A stretch of DNA of 64,000 nt from Tupaia tana (lineage: Eukaryota; Chordata; Mammalia; Scandentia; Tupaiidae): NCBI GenBank assembly GCA_026018925.1, contig JAKSZU010000031.1, positions 12,142,648-12,206,647 on the forward strand, in the 5' to 3' direction. The notes beneath the pieces were generated by a model that ran no database searches, was not told the origin of the DNA, and worked only from the letters and a program-made list of their open reading frames with translations. Positions 53,226 to 63,880 of this stretch are shown one piece after another (position 1 is the first letter of the stretch; each line of letters opens with the position of its first letter). Both the position numbers and the translations under genes were made by a program.

Positions 53226-53472
53226 GGGCCAGCAGGTGGTGTGGAGGTTAAGGCACTAGATCCCACATGGCCGATTGCACGGTTCGAGTCCCAGACCTGG
53301 CAACTTGAGAATCCTGCTGGGTGCACGTGCGTGCGTGCCCAAGATCCTGAGAGGAGAATGGAGAAGGGATTGTGGCATGGCCATCTCCCATGGGGGGTGA
53401 TTTCTCACTTTCCCTCTCTCTCTGTCTGTCTCCAGCGAATACACATACCCTCTAGCCAAAGAAAGAAGAGCA
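53226..53472 (+). mobile_element. SINE-A
   Basis: GGGGCCAGCAGGTGGTGTGG, GGTTCGAGTCCCAGACC, CACATACCCTCTAGCC. Confidence 0.88.
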
Positions 53473-53994
53473 AAATGAATAAAGGAATAGAAACGTCTGT
53501 CTTCTCTGCACCCAGGCCTGTCCTCGGAACTGGGCAAGCCGTGCAAACTTCAGTTCTGTGAAAAAATAGCAGCAACCACAGAAATCAGGTGCATTTCGAG
53601 ATGTAGGGATTATGGAAACAGGACTGCGGGGAATGGCGACACCGAGACGTCCCTCTATCTGTGGAGCACAGGTCTTGCAGCTAACAGGAGGTAGAGTTTT
53701 CGTGGTGTGGGACGCACACAGGTTTGGAATGACCCGATGCAAGCATTCGAACAGATGTCCTGGCGAGCGTTCACAAGTTATGCAAGAAAGGAAATTGAAA
53801 TAGGTCAGAGCATTCTAAGGAGAAAAGAAAAGAACTGTGCTCTGTAGGTTCTTAGTGTCTGACTGCATGCTCTGCGAACGTTCAAAGTGTCCGGGTCCTC
53901 GCAACTAGTGAGCAACGGGGTCGTGAATGAGGAGGCTTTTCAGCATACGAGTGCTGTGTGCATTCAACACACTCTTTTTTTTAATGCTTTTTTT

Positions 53995-53997
<3 letters not shown>
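53473..53997. other. Repeat-free island
   Basis: Unique sequence with scattered CpGs. No gene or element recognised. Confidence 0.45.

Positions 53998-54042
<45 letters not shown>
53998..54042 (+). repeat. (GA)n microsatellite
   Basis: An uninterrupted GA run of about 40 bp. The sequence to 54135 may be a badly eroded SINE. Confidence 0.9.
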
Positions 54043-54044
<2 letters not shown>

Positions 54045-54162
54045 CCTAGCCGTGGCCAGCCTGGATCAAAGACATACATGCTCACCTGAACTCCTGGGAC
54101 GTGAACCCTGAACCTTCCCATATGGGCCCATTTCTGGTGGTGTGGTCACATGCACATTCTTT

Positions 54163-54198
54163 CTTCCTCCCTCCCTTCTTTCCTTCCTTCCTTCCTTC

Positions 54199-54252
<54 letters not shown>

Positions 54253-54337
54253 CTCTCTCTCTCTCTCTTCTTTCTTCTATCTTTTTCTTTCTTTCTCTCT
54301 CTTCCTTCCTTCCTTTCTTCCTCTTTCTTCTTTCTTT
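54163..54337 (+). repeat. (CCTT)n/(CTTT)n/(CT)n array
   Basis: Pyrimidine-only blocks at the A-tail side of the following minus-strand SINE, so probably an expanded tail. Confidence 0.93.
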
Positions 54338-54583
54338 AGAGAGTGATTTTTGCTATAGGTCACTTGTGCTCTCTGGAGAGACAGAGACAGAGAGACAGAA
54401 AGCAAGAAATTACCCCCAGGGGGGATGTCTACACCACCATCCCTTCTCCTCCATTCTCCTCTCGGGATCTTGGGCACATGTGCACATGCACCCGGCATGA
54501 GTTTAAGCCACCGGGTCCGGGACTAGAACTGTGGTCGACTATGTGAGAGTCTAGCAATGTAACTATGACGCCATCTGCTGGCT
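54338..54583 (-). mobile_element. SINE-A
   Basis: GAGTGATTTTTGCTATAGGTC, CCCAGGGGGGATGTCTAC, end CCATCTGCTGGCTT. Confidence 0.9.
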
Positions 54584-54814
54584 TGCCCAAGCACTCTTAT
54601 TGAGAGTCCCAGAACCTAAAGCCAACTCACATCTAGTCTCCAAGTATTGGTTGCTAACAGATGCCCCCATTTTTTGGAGGTGCGTTTCATCTGTCTTCTC
54701 TGAGGTCATATATTTCAAAAGAGACTTTGGTCCAAAGCTGGTTGGTCAAAGCTACCCGTGACTGTTTCCATTCTCTGTGTCATGGGTGCAAGACATGAAG
54801 GCATACAAGACAAC

Positions 54815-55285
54815 TTTCTGTGGAATACTATGCAGCCAGAAAAAAGAATGTGACCCTGGCGTTTGATACAAAGTGGACGGATATGGAAGATTTACTGCTA
54901 AGCCCAGCATGCCAGACTATGAAAGAGAGGCATTGTATGTCCCCACTTGATATTTATCAAATGTCTGCACTCTAGGGCAGAAACTGAAAGACTGGAAGGT
55001 TAATAGCAGGGAGGGAAACTTTACATACTAGAGACAGTGTGGGAGGGGGTGAGAGAGGACTGGGGGTGGGAGAGGATTGGGGAAAAAAAAACAAAAAATA
55101 CATTTGATAGACACAAAAGTGTAAAGTCATCTGCTTATGATCATATATAAGGAGATGTCTCTGACTTGGCTAATATGTACGGTCGTCATACTGGAAAAAC
55201 CATATTGAACATTGTAAAAATATGCAATGTAAATGCATTGTAAAAATATGCAATTAAATGTAAATTAAAAAATAAAAGACAAACC
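54815..55285 (+). mobile_element. L1 3' end, diverged
   Basis: GTGGAATACTATGCAGCCAG, GTATGTCCCCACTTGATA, G-rich UTR, AACATTGTAAAAATATGC duplicated at the end. It parallels 29660-30110. Confidence 0.85.
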
Positions 55286-55545
55286 GGTTCCATTTTCTGG
55301 GGAGCTACGAAACGCCTCCTGTCACTTGAAGAGAGACAGGATGAAAGGACAGGTCCCTTTACAGCCACCTTTGGAGGCGATCAGGCTTCTTTGGGACTGC
55401 TGGTCTCCATCTCAAGGGTTAAGTAGGGCTGGTACAGAGACAAGACCATGGGTAGGAGGACAAGGAAACTTCACCCAGCCCGTGTCTAGAATGCCTCGTC
55501 ACGTGCAGTGACATTTATTACACACGTTCATTAGGGTGATAGGTG

Positions 55546-55815
55546 GTGGGAACCAGCAGTTGGCATCACGGCTACGTCGCTGGACTCCCATGTAGTTGAC
55601 TGCAGTTCGAGTCCTAGATCCGGTGGCTTAAACTCACGCCAGGCGCGTGTGCATGCGTGTCCAAGATCCTGAGAGGAGAATGGAGGAGAAGGTATTGTGG
55701 CGTGACCATCCCCTCTGGGGGGTGATTTCTCACTTTCTGTCTCTCTGTCTCTCTCCGTCTCTCTGGCGAGTGCACCCACCCTATAGCAAAAATCTCTCTT
55801 AAAAATAAAAGGGTA
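55546..55815 (+). mobile_element. SINE-A
   Basis: GGGAACCAGCAGTTGGCATC, GTTCGAGTCCTAGATCC, end CCCTATAGCAAAAATC. Confidence 0.93.
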
Positions 55816-56019
55816 ATTTGTTGCGTTAGTTTCAGCAAATACTGACGGGAGACATGCAGATGTTCTCAAACACAGCCCTTGTCTGTACAGACCTTGTGGT
55901 CTGGAAGGAGGTTCAGGCACACCCAACGGCAAAAGGCACCACAACCTCAACCACGTTGCTGCAGAGTCTGCTGTGTCTAGTTTGTGCCTACAATTCCTTC
56001 TCTGTCAGCTGTTTTTTTT

Positions 56020-56087
56020 AAAAAATTTTTTTGAAGAATTATTTTATTTAACTTTATTTATTTATTTTAATTTGATCATAGAGGGAC

Positions 56088-56140
<53 letters not shown>

Positions 56141-56236
56141 CAAAGTGAGAGAGCAAGCCCTCAGGTCTGGGACTCAAACCATGAAAGGCTATGTGGGAGT
56201 CCAGTGCCCTTAACCATCATGCCACCTGCTGGCCCC
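56020..56236 (-). mobile_element. SINE-B with (GA)n
   Basis: TTATTTATTTTAATTTGATC tail, (GA)n at 56094-56139, end CCACCTGCTGGCCCC. Confidence 0.88.
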
Positions 56237-56627
56237 ATTTTGAAAATATTTTTTATTAGTATTTTCTTTATATTACACTTAATCACGTATATCTTTTTTT
56301 TTTTGGAGAGGTTTTTGCTATAGGCGTGTGCACTCGCCAGAAAGAGAGAGAGAGAGACAGAGAGACAGAAAGCGAGAAATCACCCCCCGGGGGGGACAGC
56401 CACGCTGCAATCCCTTCTCCTCCATTCTCCTCTCGGGATCTTGGACACGCACGCACACGCGCCCGGCGTGAGTCTTAAGCCACCGGGTCCGGGACGCGAA
56501 CCGCGGTCGACTACGTGGGAGTCCAGCGACATAGCCATTATGCTAACTGCTGGTTCCCATCACGTATATCTTTACAGTGTATGATATTTCTTTTTCCAGC
56601 GTTTCCGCTGCTTTATTCTTTCATTTT
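56237..56627 (-). mobile_element. L1 3' UTR fragment, split by a SINE
   Basis: TTCTTTATATTACACTTAATC (56265-56285) continues after the SINE as ATCTTTACAGTGTATGATATT, like the L1 3' end at 38110-38145. Confidence 0.65.
56297..56558 (-). mobile_element. SINE-A, young, perfect 15-bp TSD
   Basis: ATCACGTATATCTTT at 56282-56296 and 56559-56573. CpGs are nearly all intact (CGCGAACCGCGGTCGAC). Confidence 0.96.
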
Positions 56628-56877
56628 TTTTTATTTTAGATTTTTTGCCATTGGGCACATGCACTTACCAGAGAAAGACAGAGAGAGGGAAGGTGAGACA
56701 TCACTCCCCAGGGCAGATGGCCATGGCACCATCCCTTCTCCTCCATTCTCTTCTCGGGATCTTGGGCACGCATGCACATGCACCCAGTATGATTTTCAAG
56801 CCGCCAGGTGCGGGACTTGAACTATGGTCCACCATGCAGAAGTCCAGTGCCTTAATGACCACATCATCTGCTGGCCT
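56628..56877 (-). mobile_element. SINE-A
   Basis: GATTTTTTGCCATTGGGCAC, GGCAGATGGCCATGGCACC, end CATCATCTGCTGGCC. Confidence 0.88.
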
Positions 56878-57042
56878 TGTCTGCTGCATTTACATCAGAC
56901 GTTCAGGCTTTTCCCTGGTGTGCTGTTGGACAAAACCAGAAGATGCAAATCTGTTAGGTAGTAGTAGTAGTCGCTCTCAGAAGACAGAGACTGACAAGAG
57001 CCTTTGGCGCACTCCTCAAGAATGGACAGAAAATACAGTCAT

Positions 57043-57309
57043 TGCGAACCAGCAGTTAGCGTAATGGCTATGTCGCTGGACTCCCACATAGTCGACCGTG
57101 GTTCATGTCCCGGACCCGGTGGCTTAAACTCATGCTGGGCGCGTGTGTGTGCGTGCCCAAGATCCCGAGAGGAGAATGGAGGAGAAGGGATTGCGGCGTG
57201 ACCATCCCCCCTGGGGGGTGATTCCTCGCTTTCTGTCTCTGTGTCTCCCTCTGTCTGTCTGGCGAGCGCACGTGCCCTATAGTGAAAACCTCTCCAAAAA
57301 AAAAAAGAA
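57043..57309 (+). mobile_element. SINE-A, young, perfect 15-bp TSD
   Basis: AGAAAATACAGTCAT at 57028-57042 and 57310-57324 flank a complete copy from GAACCAGCAGTTAGCG to CCTCTCC plus A tail. Confidence 0.96.
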
Positions 57310-57379
57310 AGAAAATACAGTCATGACTGAGTCTCAAGAGTTGGGCCCCTCAGAAGGACCTTTAAGTTTGGAGTTTTTG

Positions 57380-57563
57380 GAAAGAATCATCTATTTAAAT
57401 TTATTATTATTATTATCTTTAAAACTTGCTGTATGGTACTCGCGCTCACCAGAGAGAGAGAGAGATAGAGAAAGTGAGAAAACAAGCTGCCAGGTCCTGG
57501 ACTCGAACCACGGTCAGCCAGGTGGGAGTCCAGCACCTCAACCACTACGCCACCTGCTGGCCC
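57380..57563 (-). mobile_element. SINE-B
   Basis: TTTATTATTATTATTATC tail, GTACTCGCGCTCACCAGAG, end CCACCTGCTGGCCC. Confidence 0.87.
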
Positions 57564-57619
57564 AGTGGTTGTTCTTAAATGCCTTCCATTTAAAAGATGA
57601 ACACAACTGGAGCAGAAGA

Positions 57620-57800
57620 GAAAGAAGACATTGGAAGGACACCAACATGGGACACGATCTGTTGATGAGCGCAAGTATCACTCTATCTTTAACTGGACTA
57701 ATATACAGTGTATTCACGCCGCGAGATTTCATTTTGTGTGCTGTCATGATATCCAGGGATCAAACAGATTTAAAAAGATAATAAAATATTTTAAAAACCA
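57620..57800 (+). mobile_element. L1 3' tail fragment
   Basis: CTTTAACTGGACTAATATAC, AGTGTATTCACGCC and GATATCCAGGGATCAAAC parallel the last 100 bp of the 29.6 kb L1. Confidence 0.65.
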
Positions 57801-58232
57801 TGAAAATATTTAAAAAGTAAAAGGTAAGAACAGCAGCACACCTGTAGGCTATGCTGAGGGTTTAGCTGAGGATGTCCTGAAACCAGGAGATGGCAGCCAT
57901 TTGTCATCTGAACGCATGGAGATCATGCAGGAGCTCCAAGAGAAGCCGAGGTGGTCATTTTCTCAGCAGCATCGTTCAGGGTGGGCTCCGTGAAAAGCCC
58001 GAGGACAATGCACCTCAAATCTCTTTGCCTTATGTCCTTATTCCTGAGCCCCAGGCTTCACAGGAACCCTGAATCTCACCACCGTGCAGTGAGCCGTTAG
58101 CATCTGCGATGCGAAGCAGTCTGCCTCAACCGTCACCTCCAGTCTCCTCTTTGAAAACGATGAAAATCTTCAGCAATGGCAGTAAGTGTATTTAGTTTTC
58201 TTCAATTAGTTCACTTTTAAAGAGACATTTTT
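57801..58232. other. Repeat-free island
   Basis: No element or gene recognised. Confidence 0.45.
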
Positions 58233-58233
58233 G

Positions 58234-58484
58234 CAGGACCAGCAGATGATGTAATGGTTGCATTGCTGGCGTCCCACGTAGTTGACCGCAGTTCGAGTCC
58301 CGGACACGGTGGCCTAAAACTCACACCGGAAGTGTATCTGTGTGTGTCCAATATCCGGAGAGGTGAATTAGAGGAGAAGGGATTCCAGTGTAGCCATCCC
58401 CCAAGGGAGGGGTGATATCTCTCTTTCTGTTTCTCTGGTGAGCACATGTGCCCTATAGCAAAATTCTCTCTCTCAAAAATAAAT
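58234..58484 (+). mobile_element. SINE-A
   Basis: AGGACCAGCAGATGATGTAATGG, GTTCGAGTCCCGGACACGG, end CCCTATAGCAAAATTC. Confidence 0.92.
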
Positions 58485-58485
58485 A

Positions 58486-58722
58486 CGAAGAGAGAGATTT
58501 TTGCTATAGGGTGCGTGGGTCTGGAGAGACGGAGAAAGTGAGAGTGAGAAATCACCCCAAGAGGGACAGCCACAGCGCAATCCCTTGTCCGTTCTACTCC
58601 TGGGATTTTAGACCTCCACGCACACGTGCCTGGTGTGTTTCAAGCTGCCGTGTCTGGGACTTGAACCGCGGTTGGTCATGTGAGAGTCCAGCGCCATAAC
58701 CACCACGCCACCCGCTGGCCCC
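58486..58722 (-). mobile_element. SINE-A, head to tail-end opposed to the previous copy
   Basis: GAGATTTTTGCTATAGGGTGC, GGGACAGCCACAGCGCAATC, end CCACCCGCTGGCCCC. It lies tail-to-tail with 58234-58484. Confidence 0.9.
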
Positions 58723-59688
58723 TTATTCGTTTTTCTGACTGTAAACGAAGAAGCTAGATAAAATTCAGGAACCTGAAAAAGGTAAGAAGAAAATGAGAAG
58801 TATCTCTAATGGTCTCACCCAGAGGTTTTGACCGTAAACGCCTATTTCTTTGTAAATTTTAAAAGGATGTGTATTTTATGTAATGGAAAGAAAAACACCT
58901 GGGATGAATATCAGGAAAATCAGAAGATGGGGTAGTAGGTCATGACTGGTGTTGCAAAAACCTCCCTTCTCCAAAAAGCAAATACAAAGAAACAAGCAAA
59001 AAAAAGTCTTGCTGAGGAAGGTGGAAAGGAATCTATAAATCTAGGATTCTGAACGTTCAGCGTTGTCCCATCAACTAACCTATGGTTCCCGCGATGCCGG
59101 AAACTCAACGTGTCTCCCCGCCTCTGCAGTTCTCTGCACAGGATGAGTAAAACACCTTTCCTTTTTATTACTCTTGTTTATTATTATCTATGCATTCAAT
59201 CACTATACATCCTTTAGACCGTGGAAAGAATGTACCCAGCAGGAATGTATAGAAAATAATAAAATAATAATAGGAATAAACTTGAAAAAAATCTAAGAGT
59301 TTTGCAAAGCTGTGGAACATAGCTTCGGCACTTTGCTTTGGAAAGTGTAATATTTTCTTTGATAAATAGAGAGATTAATTGGATATTGAAATAAACAACC
59401 CTACACTCACTGCTCCAAAACAGAATAAATGATGTAAAGCCTAAACCAACTGCAAGATAATCCTTCCAGAAAAGCATTATTAAAACCAATTGCAAGATAA
59501 TCCTTCCGGAAAATCACGATTTCTTGTAAAGGGGAAAATGAGCTTGAAAGGGCAAGAAAAGGACACCCAGCAGGAGGGAAGTACTGTAGGGGAATTTACT
59601 GCCGTCCAAACAGAATGAAATGCATTGTCAAAGGTCTGCGTTCTCCTTGGAATTGCCTGGCCAGTGAAGACTTGTCTCGGGTGCTGTA
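58723..59688. other. Repeat-free island, about 1 kb
   Basis: AT-rich unique sequence. A 25-30 bp direct repeat (GCAAGATAATCCTTCCRGAAAA) occurs at about 59453 and 59491. No gene recognised. Confidence 0.5.
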
Positions 59689-59689
59689 T

Positions 59690-59930
59690 TTGCACCTGAG
59701 CGTGAAAAGGAGCCGGGGCGGCCACCCTCAGCAACAATCCTCCTCTGCGATTGCAATCCATGCGGGCAGACTCCGAGTCTCTGTCCGGAGACCTCCCTGG
59801 GCGTACTGGGCCATCCAGGGCTGGCTGAGGTTGGGGTGGATCGTGGCATGGTGAGCCTGTTAGAGCTGTCTCTCCTCTCCTCTCTCTCTGGCTCACCCAA
59901 AGAGAGACATAAACTTAAAGAAAGAAATAT
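59690..59930 (+). mobile_element. SINE-C
   Basis: GGAGACCTCCCTGGGCGTACTGG, GGCTGGCTGAGGTTGGGGTGG, CTCTCTGGCTCACCC, end GACATAAACTT. Confidence 0.7.
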
Positions 59931-60036
59931 AGACTTTCCACATGTTGCATTATTTCTCGAACTGCCGATTTATTATTATTTTTTTAAATCATTTTCTTTG
60001 AAAATGGCACTCATCTCTTCATTAAAAATGTCTTGG

Positions 60037-60198
60037 GCCGGGCTGGCAAATGGCATGGTGGTTAAGGGTGTTGGACTCTCATATGGCTGACCATGGTTCA
60101 GGTCCCAGACCTGGTGGCTTGTTTTCTCACTTTTCCTCTCTCTCTCTCTGTCTCTCTCTCTCTCATCAAATTAAATAAGTAAATAAATAAAGTTAAAT
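60037..60198 (+). mobile_element. SINE-B with 12-bp TSD
   Basis: GCCGGGCTGGCAAATGGCATGG, TCATCAAATTAAATAAG. AAAATGTCTTGG at 60025-60036 and 60199-60210. Confidence 0.92.
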
Positions 60199-60210
60199 AA
60201 AATGTCTTGG

Positions 60211-60465
60211 GGGGACCACCAGATGGCATAATGGTTATGTCGCTGGACTCTCACATAGTCGACTGCAGTTTGAATCCCGGACCTGGCAGCTTAAAACTCA
60301 TGCCCACATGTGTGTATGCGTGCCCAAAATCCTGAGAGGAGAATGGAAGAGAAGGGATTGTGGAATGGCCAGCCCCTCAGGGAGTGATTTTTTGTTTTCT
60401 GTCTCTCTGGTGAGTGTATGCACCCTATTACCAAAAAGCTCTCTTAAAAAAAAAAAAAAAATCTG
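60211..60465 (+). mobile_element. SINE-A
   Basis: GGGGACCACCAGATGGCATAATGG, GTTTGAATCCCGG, CACCCTATTACCAAAAAGC. Confidence 0.92.
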
Positions 60466-60732
60466 GGGACCAGCAGATGGCATAATGGTTAGTTCATTGG
60501 ATTTCCATGTAGTCCACCACAATTTTAGTGCCTGACCTGGAGACTTAAAATTTGTACTGGGCACGTGTGCGTGAGTGCCCAAGATCCTGAGAGGAGAATG
60601 GAGGAGAAGAGACTGTGGCGTGGCCATCCCCCCTGGGGGTGATTTCTCGCTTTCTGTCTCTCTGTCTCTCCTGGCACTTGCACATGTTCAATAGCAAAAA
60701 TCTGTCTTAAAATAGAAAAAAAAAAAAAGAAG
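60466..60732 (+). mobile_element. SINE-A
   Basis: GGGGACCAGCAGATGGCATAATGG, a degraded box B (ATTTTAGTGCC), end CAATAGCAAAAATC plus A12. Confidence 0.92.
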
Positions 60733-60807
60733 AGTGTCTAAAGCATGAGAATCCTCCATGGCTGACTGTGGTTCAAATCCCAGACCTGATAGCTTCCTTT
60801 CTTACTT

Positions 60808-60857
<50 letters not shown>

Positions 60858-60905
60858 ATTCTGTCCCTCTCTCTGGTCAAATTAAAATAAATAATTTTTT
60901 TTTCT
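60733..60905 (+). mobile_element. SINE-B, head truncated
   Basis: GGTTCAAATCCCAGACC, (CT)n at 60800-60862, CTGGTCAAATTAAAATAAAT. Box A is missing. Confidence 0.82.
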
Positions 60906-61169
60906 TTTTCTTTTCTTGGAGAGGTTTTTTTCTATAGGGCGCGTATGCTCTCCAGAAAGACAGAGAGAGACGGAGAGACAAAAGGCGAGAAATCACCCCC
61001 CAGGGGTGATGGCCACGCCGCAATCCCTTCTCCTCCATTCTCCTCCCAGGATCTTGGGCACGCACACACATGCACCCGGCATGAATTTAAGCCACCGGGT
61101 CCGGGACTTGAACTGTGGTCCACTACATGGGAGTCTAGCGACATAGCCATGACGCCAATTGCTGGTCCC
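60906..61169 (-). mobile_element. SINE-A
   Basis: GGAGAGGTTTTTTTCTATAGGG, CCCCAGGGGTGATGGCCACG, end GCCAATTGCTGGTCCC. Confidence 0.92.
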
Positions 61170-61632
61170 TGCGCTATAACAAAATTTTTAAAAAAAGTAA
61201 TAACGGTCAATAAAGTCAATACATATTTCTGTAAAGAAAGAATGTGAATCTAATGGTCGTACAGAGCTGTAAATTTTCTCCCTGCCACTGCTCTCCTGGG
61301 GGCCCTTTCACTTCCTGTCTCACCTTCATCCGAGCGGATTGACTCTGCTCCTCTCTGGGTACCATGGTGCCTGCCTCCTTGGTCTGGAACACAAGTATTC
61401 GCCTTTTTTTTTTTTTTCAGGAAAGAAGCTTGGCTGGAAACGTTGTGAATCTCTGCATATCAACAACCTTTTTTTTTAAATGGCCTGTCATACTTGTTCA
61501 TAAGTTTGGCTACGTTCAGAATTCTGCAAAGAAAAAGCAGATTTTTACATAAACGCTTTGGTCCAGAACTCCCATGTGTGTATATGTAGCATTTTAGAAA
61601 GTGTATATATTTACAAATATGTATTTATACCT
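61170..61632. other. Unique spacer
   Basis: Two short poly-T runs (61404-61418, 61471-61478). No element or gene recognised. Confidence 0.45.
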
Positions 61633-61804
61633 AGGGCCAACAGGTGGCATGGTGGTTAAGGTGTGGGAATACCACATGGCCAGCTGTGGTTCCAGTCCTG
61701 GACCTGGAAGCTTGCTTTCTCACTTTCCCTTTCTCTCTCTGTCTCTCTGGTGAGTGCATGTGCCCTACAGCTAAATAAAAAAGAATAATAAATAAAATAA
61801 AATA
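61633..61804 (+). mobile_element. SINE-B with CTACAGC tail variant
   Basis: GGGCCAACAGGTGGCATGGTGG, GTTCCAGTCCTGGACC, CATGTGCCCTACAGCTAAAT. Confidence 0.88.
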
Positions 61805-61995
61805 GGGACTAGTAGGTCGTGTGGTGGTTAAAGGTGCAGTACACCCACATGGCTGATGGTGGTTCTAGTCCTAGACCTGGTAGCTTGCTTTTGCACTTGC
61901 CCTCTCTCTCTCTCTCTCTCTGTCTCTCTCTGGTCAAATTGAAAAATCAAAATAAATAAAATAAAAATAAAATCAAATAAATTCTTTTAAAATAT
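61805..61995 (+). mobile_element. SINE-B
   Basis: GGGACTAGTAGGTCGTGTGG, GTTCTAGTCCTAGACC, CTGGTCAAATTGAAAAATC. Inserted in the tail of the preceding copy. Confidence 0.88.
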
Positions 61996-62032
61996 TTATT
62001 TATACTTAATGTATGTTTGTATATATTCATAT

Positions 62033-62083
62033 ATTGGGATGTCGGAAAAGTCTTGATGCATTTTTGCATAGAAAAATATAGAC
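62033..62083. mobile_element. Mariner-like MITE end
   Basis: GGGATGTCGGAAAAGTCTTG and GCATTTTTGCATAG match the left half of the 18547 copy; the other half is not seen. Confidence 0.5.
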
Positions 62084-62318
62084 ACTACATGGCAATTAAG
62101 GCACTGGATCTCCACACAGGCGACTCTGTGGTTCGAGTCCCAGACCCAATGGCTTGAAAAACATGCCAGCCAAGTGTGTGTACATGCCTAAAGTCCCAAG
62201 AAGAGAGTGGAGGAGAACGGACTGCGGCATGTCCATCCCCCGGGGGGTGATTTCTCACTTTCTCTCTCTCTCTCTGGGGAGTGCACGTGCCCTGTGGCAA
62301 AACCGTTGAAAAAAATGG
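62084..62318 (+). mobile_element. SINE-A, 5' end missing
   Basis: Starts within the head (TACATGGCAATTAAGGC), has GGTTCGAGTCCCAGACCC, and ends CCCTGTGGCAAAACCG. Confidence 0.85.
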
Positions 62319-62395
62319 CTTCCAGATTTTTCCAAATGTCCCTTGGGGGCACGGAATCACCCCCGTTAAGCATCACCAAACTAATTTTTGGAATA

Positions 62396-62466
62396 CTCTT
62401 TTCTTCGCTTTCTTACTTTGTCTCTCTCTCTCTCACGTAAGCACACGTGCCCTTTAGCAAATTTAT
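62396..62466 (+). mobile_element. SINE tail fragment
   Basis: GCTTTCTTACTTTGTCTC, CACACGTGCCCTTTAGCAAATT only. Confidence 0.6.
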
Positions 62467-62712
62467 ATTTTGTTTACCATCATACAAAGTCTCTCTTCTT
62501 TATCTCTGTGATTGTATTCATTAAACCAACTGCAGTCTACATTCTAAAACCCAGCTCATCCACTGAAATTTTCCCCCTAAATTTCAGTATAAGCACGGCA
62601 TGGCATTTTCCTGCCTATCTTTCTCATCAATTTCGATCTCTTTTTTTCCATTTCAGCCTGTGTTTGGTTTATGAAATTACTATCTTCCCAAGCCTTCTCA
62701 GGATATTAACTC

Positions 62713-62973
62713 ACTTCTTTTTTTTTGAAGGTTTTTGCCTTAGGGTGCATGTGCTCAGAGAGAGAGAGAGACAGACGCAGGAGGGAAAGTGAGAAATCAC
62801 CCCTTGGTGGGGGGACGGCCATGCCGCAACCCCGTGTCCTCCGTTCTTTTGGGATTTGGGCACACATGCACATGTGTCCGGCGTAATTTTCAAGCCACCA
62901 GATTCAGGACTCGAACCACAGTTGGTCATGCGAGCGTCCAGTGCTGTAGCGACGACGCCATCTGCTGGCCCCT
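62713..62973 (-). mobile_element. SINE-A
   Basis: Poly-T, GGTTTTTGCCTTAGGGTGC, GACGGCCATGCCGCAACC, end GCCATCTGCTGGCCCC. Confidence 0.9.
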
Positions 62974-63500
62974 AACGCAGGTTCTTACAGTCCTTTTCCT
63001 TCTCTTCCGTGACCTGCTGTTGTGGCAGGGCTAGCTGTGTCTTTGTCTTTTCTGTGGATTGTCCTCAACTATCTGCAGGTCCTTTTGTATCTTGGAATGA
63101 GGTTCCAGGGAGATGAGAAGAGCTGGCCGGCTTGGGCTTCCCAGGCAAATGCACAGAGTTCCTCCCTGCCTGTCCCGTAGGGCGGCCGGCTAGACCAAGC
63201 CAGGCCCTTTGTCCTCCTCCTGCACAGGGTGAGGGGCGGTCCTGACTCACCCTGGACTTTTGTCATCCCTTCATCCTCATTTCCAGGATACAGTCCTCCC
63301 TGAGCTGTTTTTTTCCCCCTTTCCTTTGTTTAGAAAGACTTCCTGGGGTTACTGCCAGAAACAAATAAAACAGCCAGATGCTCTGCAAAAGTGCAGAAGA
63401 GGCTAGCTAGCCCAGCTGCTCAGAAAAAAGGAAAAAAGAGACAAATCCTTTAACTTCTTACCAGTCCATCTTGTCCAACTCCAATCTTATCTTTTTACAT
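62974..63500. other. Repeat-free island
   Basis: Moderately GC-rich unique sequence. The 65-codon frames on the minus strand at 63069-63266 have no recognisable domain. Confidence 0.45.
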
Positions 63501-63539
63501 TTGTTTAGTGGTTTTTGCCTTAGGGTACGTGTACTTGTC

Positions 63540-63572
<33 letters not shown>

Positions 63573-63784
63573 CGGAGACAGAGAGGGAGAAAGCAAAAAA
63601 TCTCCCCTCAGAGTGTGAGTGGGGGCAGTGGCCATGCTGCAATCCGTTCTCCTTCATTCTCCCCTCAAGATTTTGGGCATGTGTGCCCACGAGCCTGGCA
63701 TGAGTGTCAAGCCACCGGGTCCAGGACTCGAACCATCGTCAGCCATGTGGGAGTTGAGTGACTTAACCGTCATCTGCTGGCTCC
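63501..63784 (-). mobile_element. SINE-A with (GA)n
   Basis: GGTTTTTGCCTTAGGGTACG, (GA)n at 63545-63571, end CGTCATCTGCTGGCTCC. Confidence 0.9.
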
Positions 63785-63880
63785 ACCCAGTCCTAATTAT
63801 TGCTTTTTATTTGGGGGGGGGAGGCTTTGTGTGCTTGAACGTTTTCTCATTGTAGACTGCATAAAACCACAAGCATTTTA

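Noticed and set aside
57043-57120. tRNA gene suggested by box A and box B motifs
   Set aside because: The same head occurs in every SINE with a SINE body downstream, the T and acceptor stems are poorly paired, and TSDs flank the whole unit.
3494-61071. Recurring peptide like RMEEKGLRRGHPPWGVISHFLSLCLSL in many frames
   Set aside because: It is the SINE-A body translated repeatedly, not a protein family.
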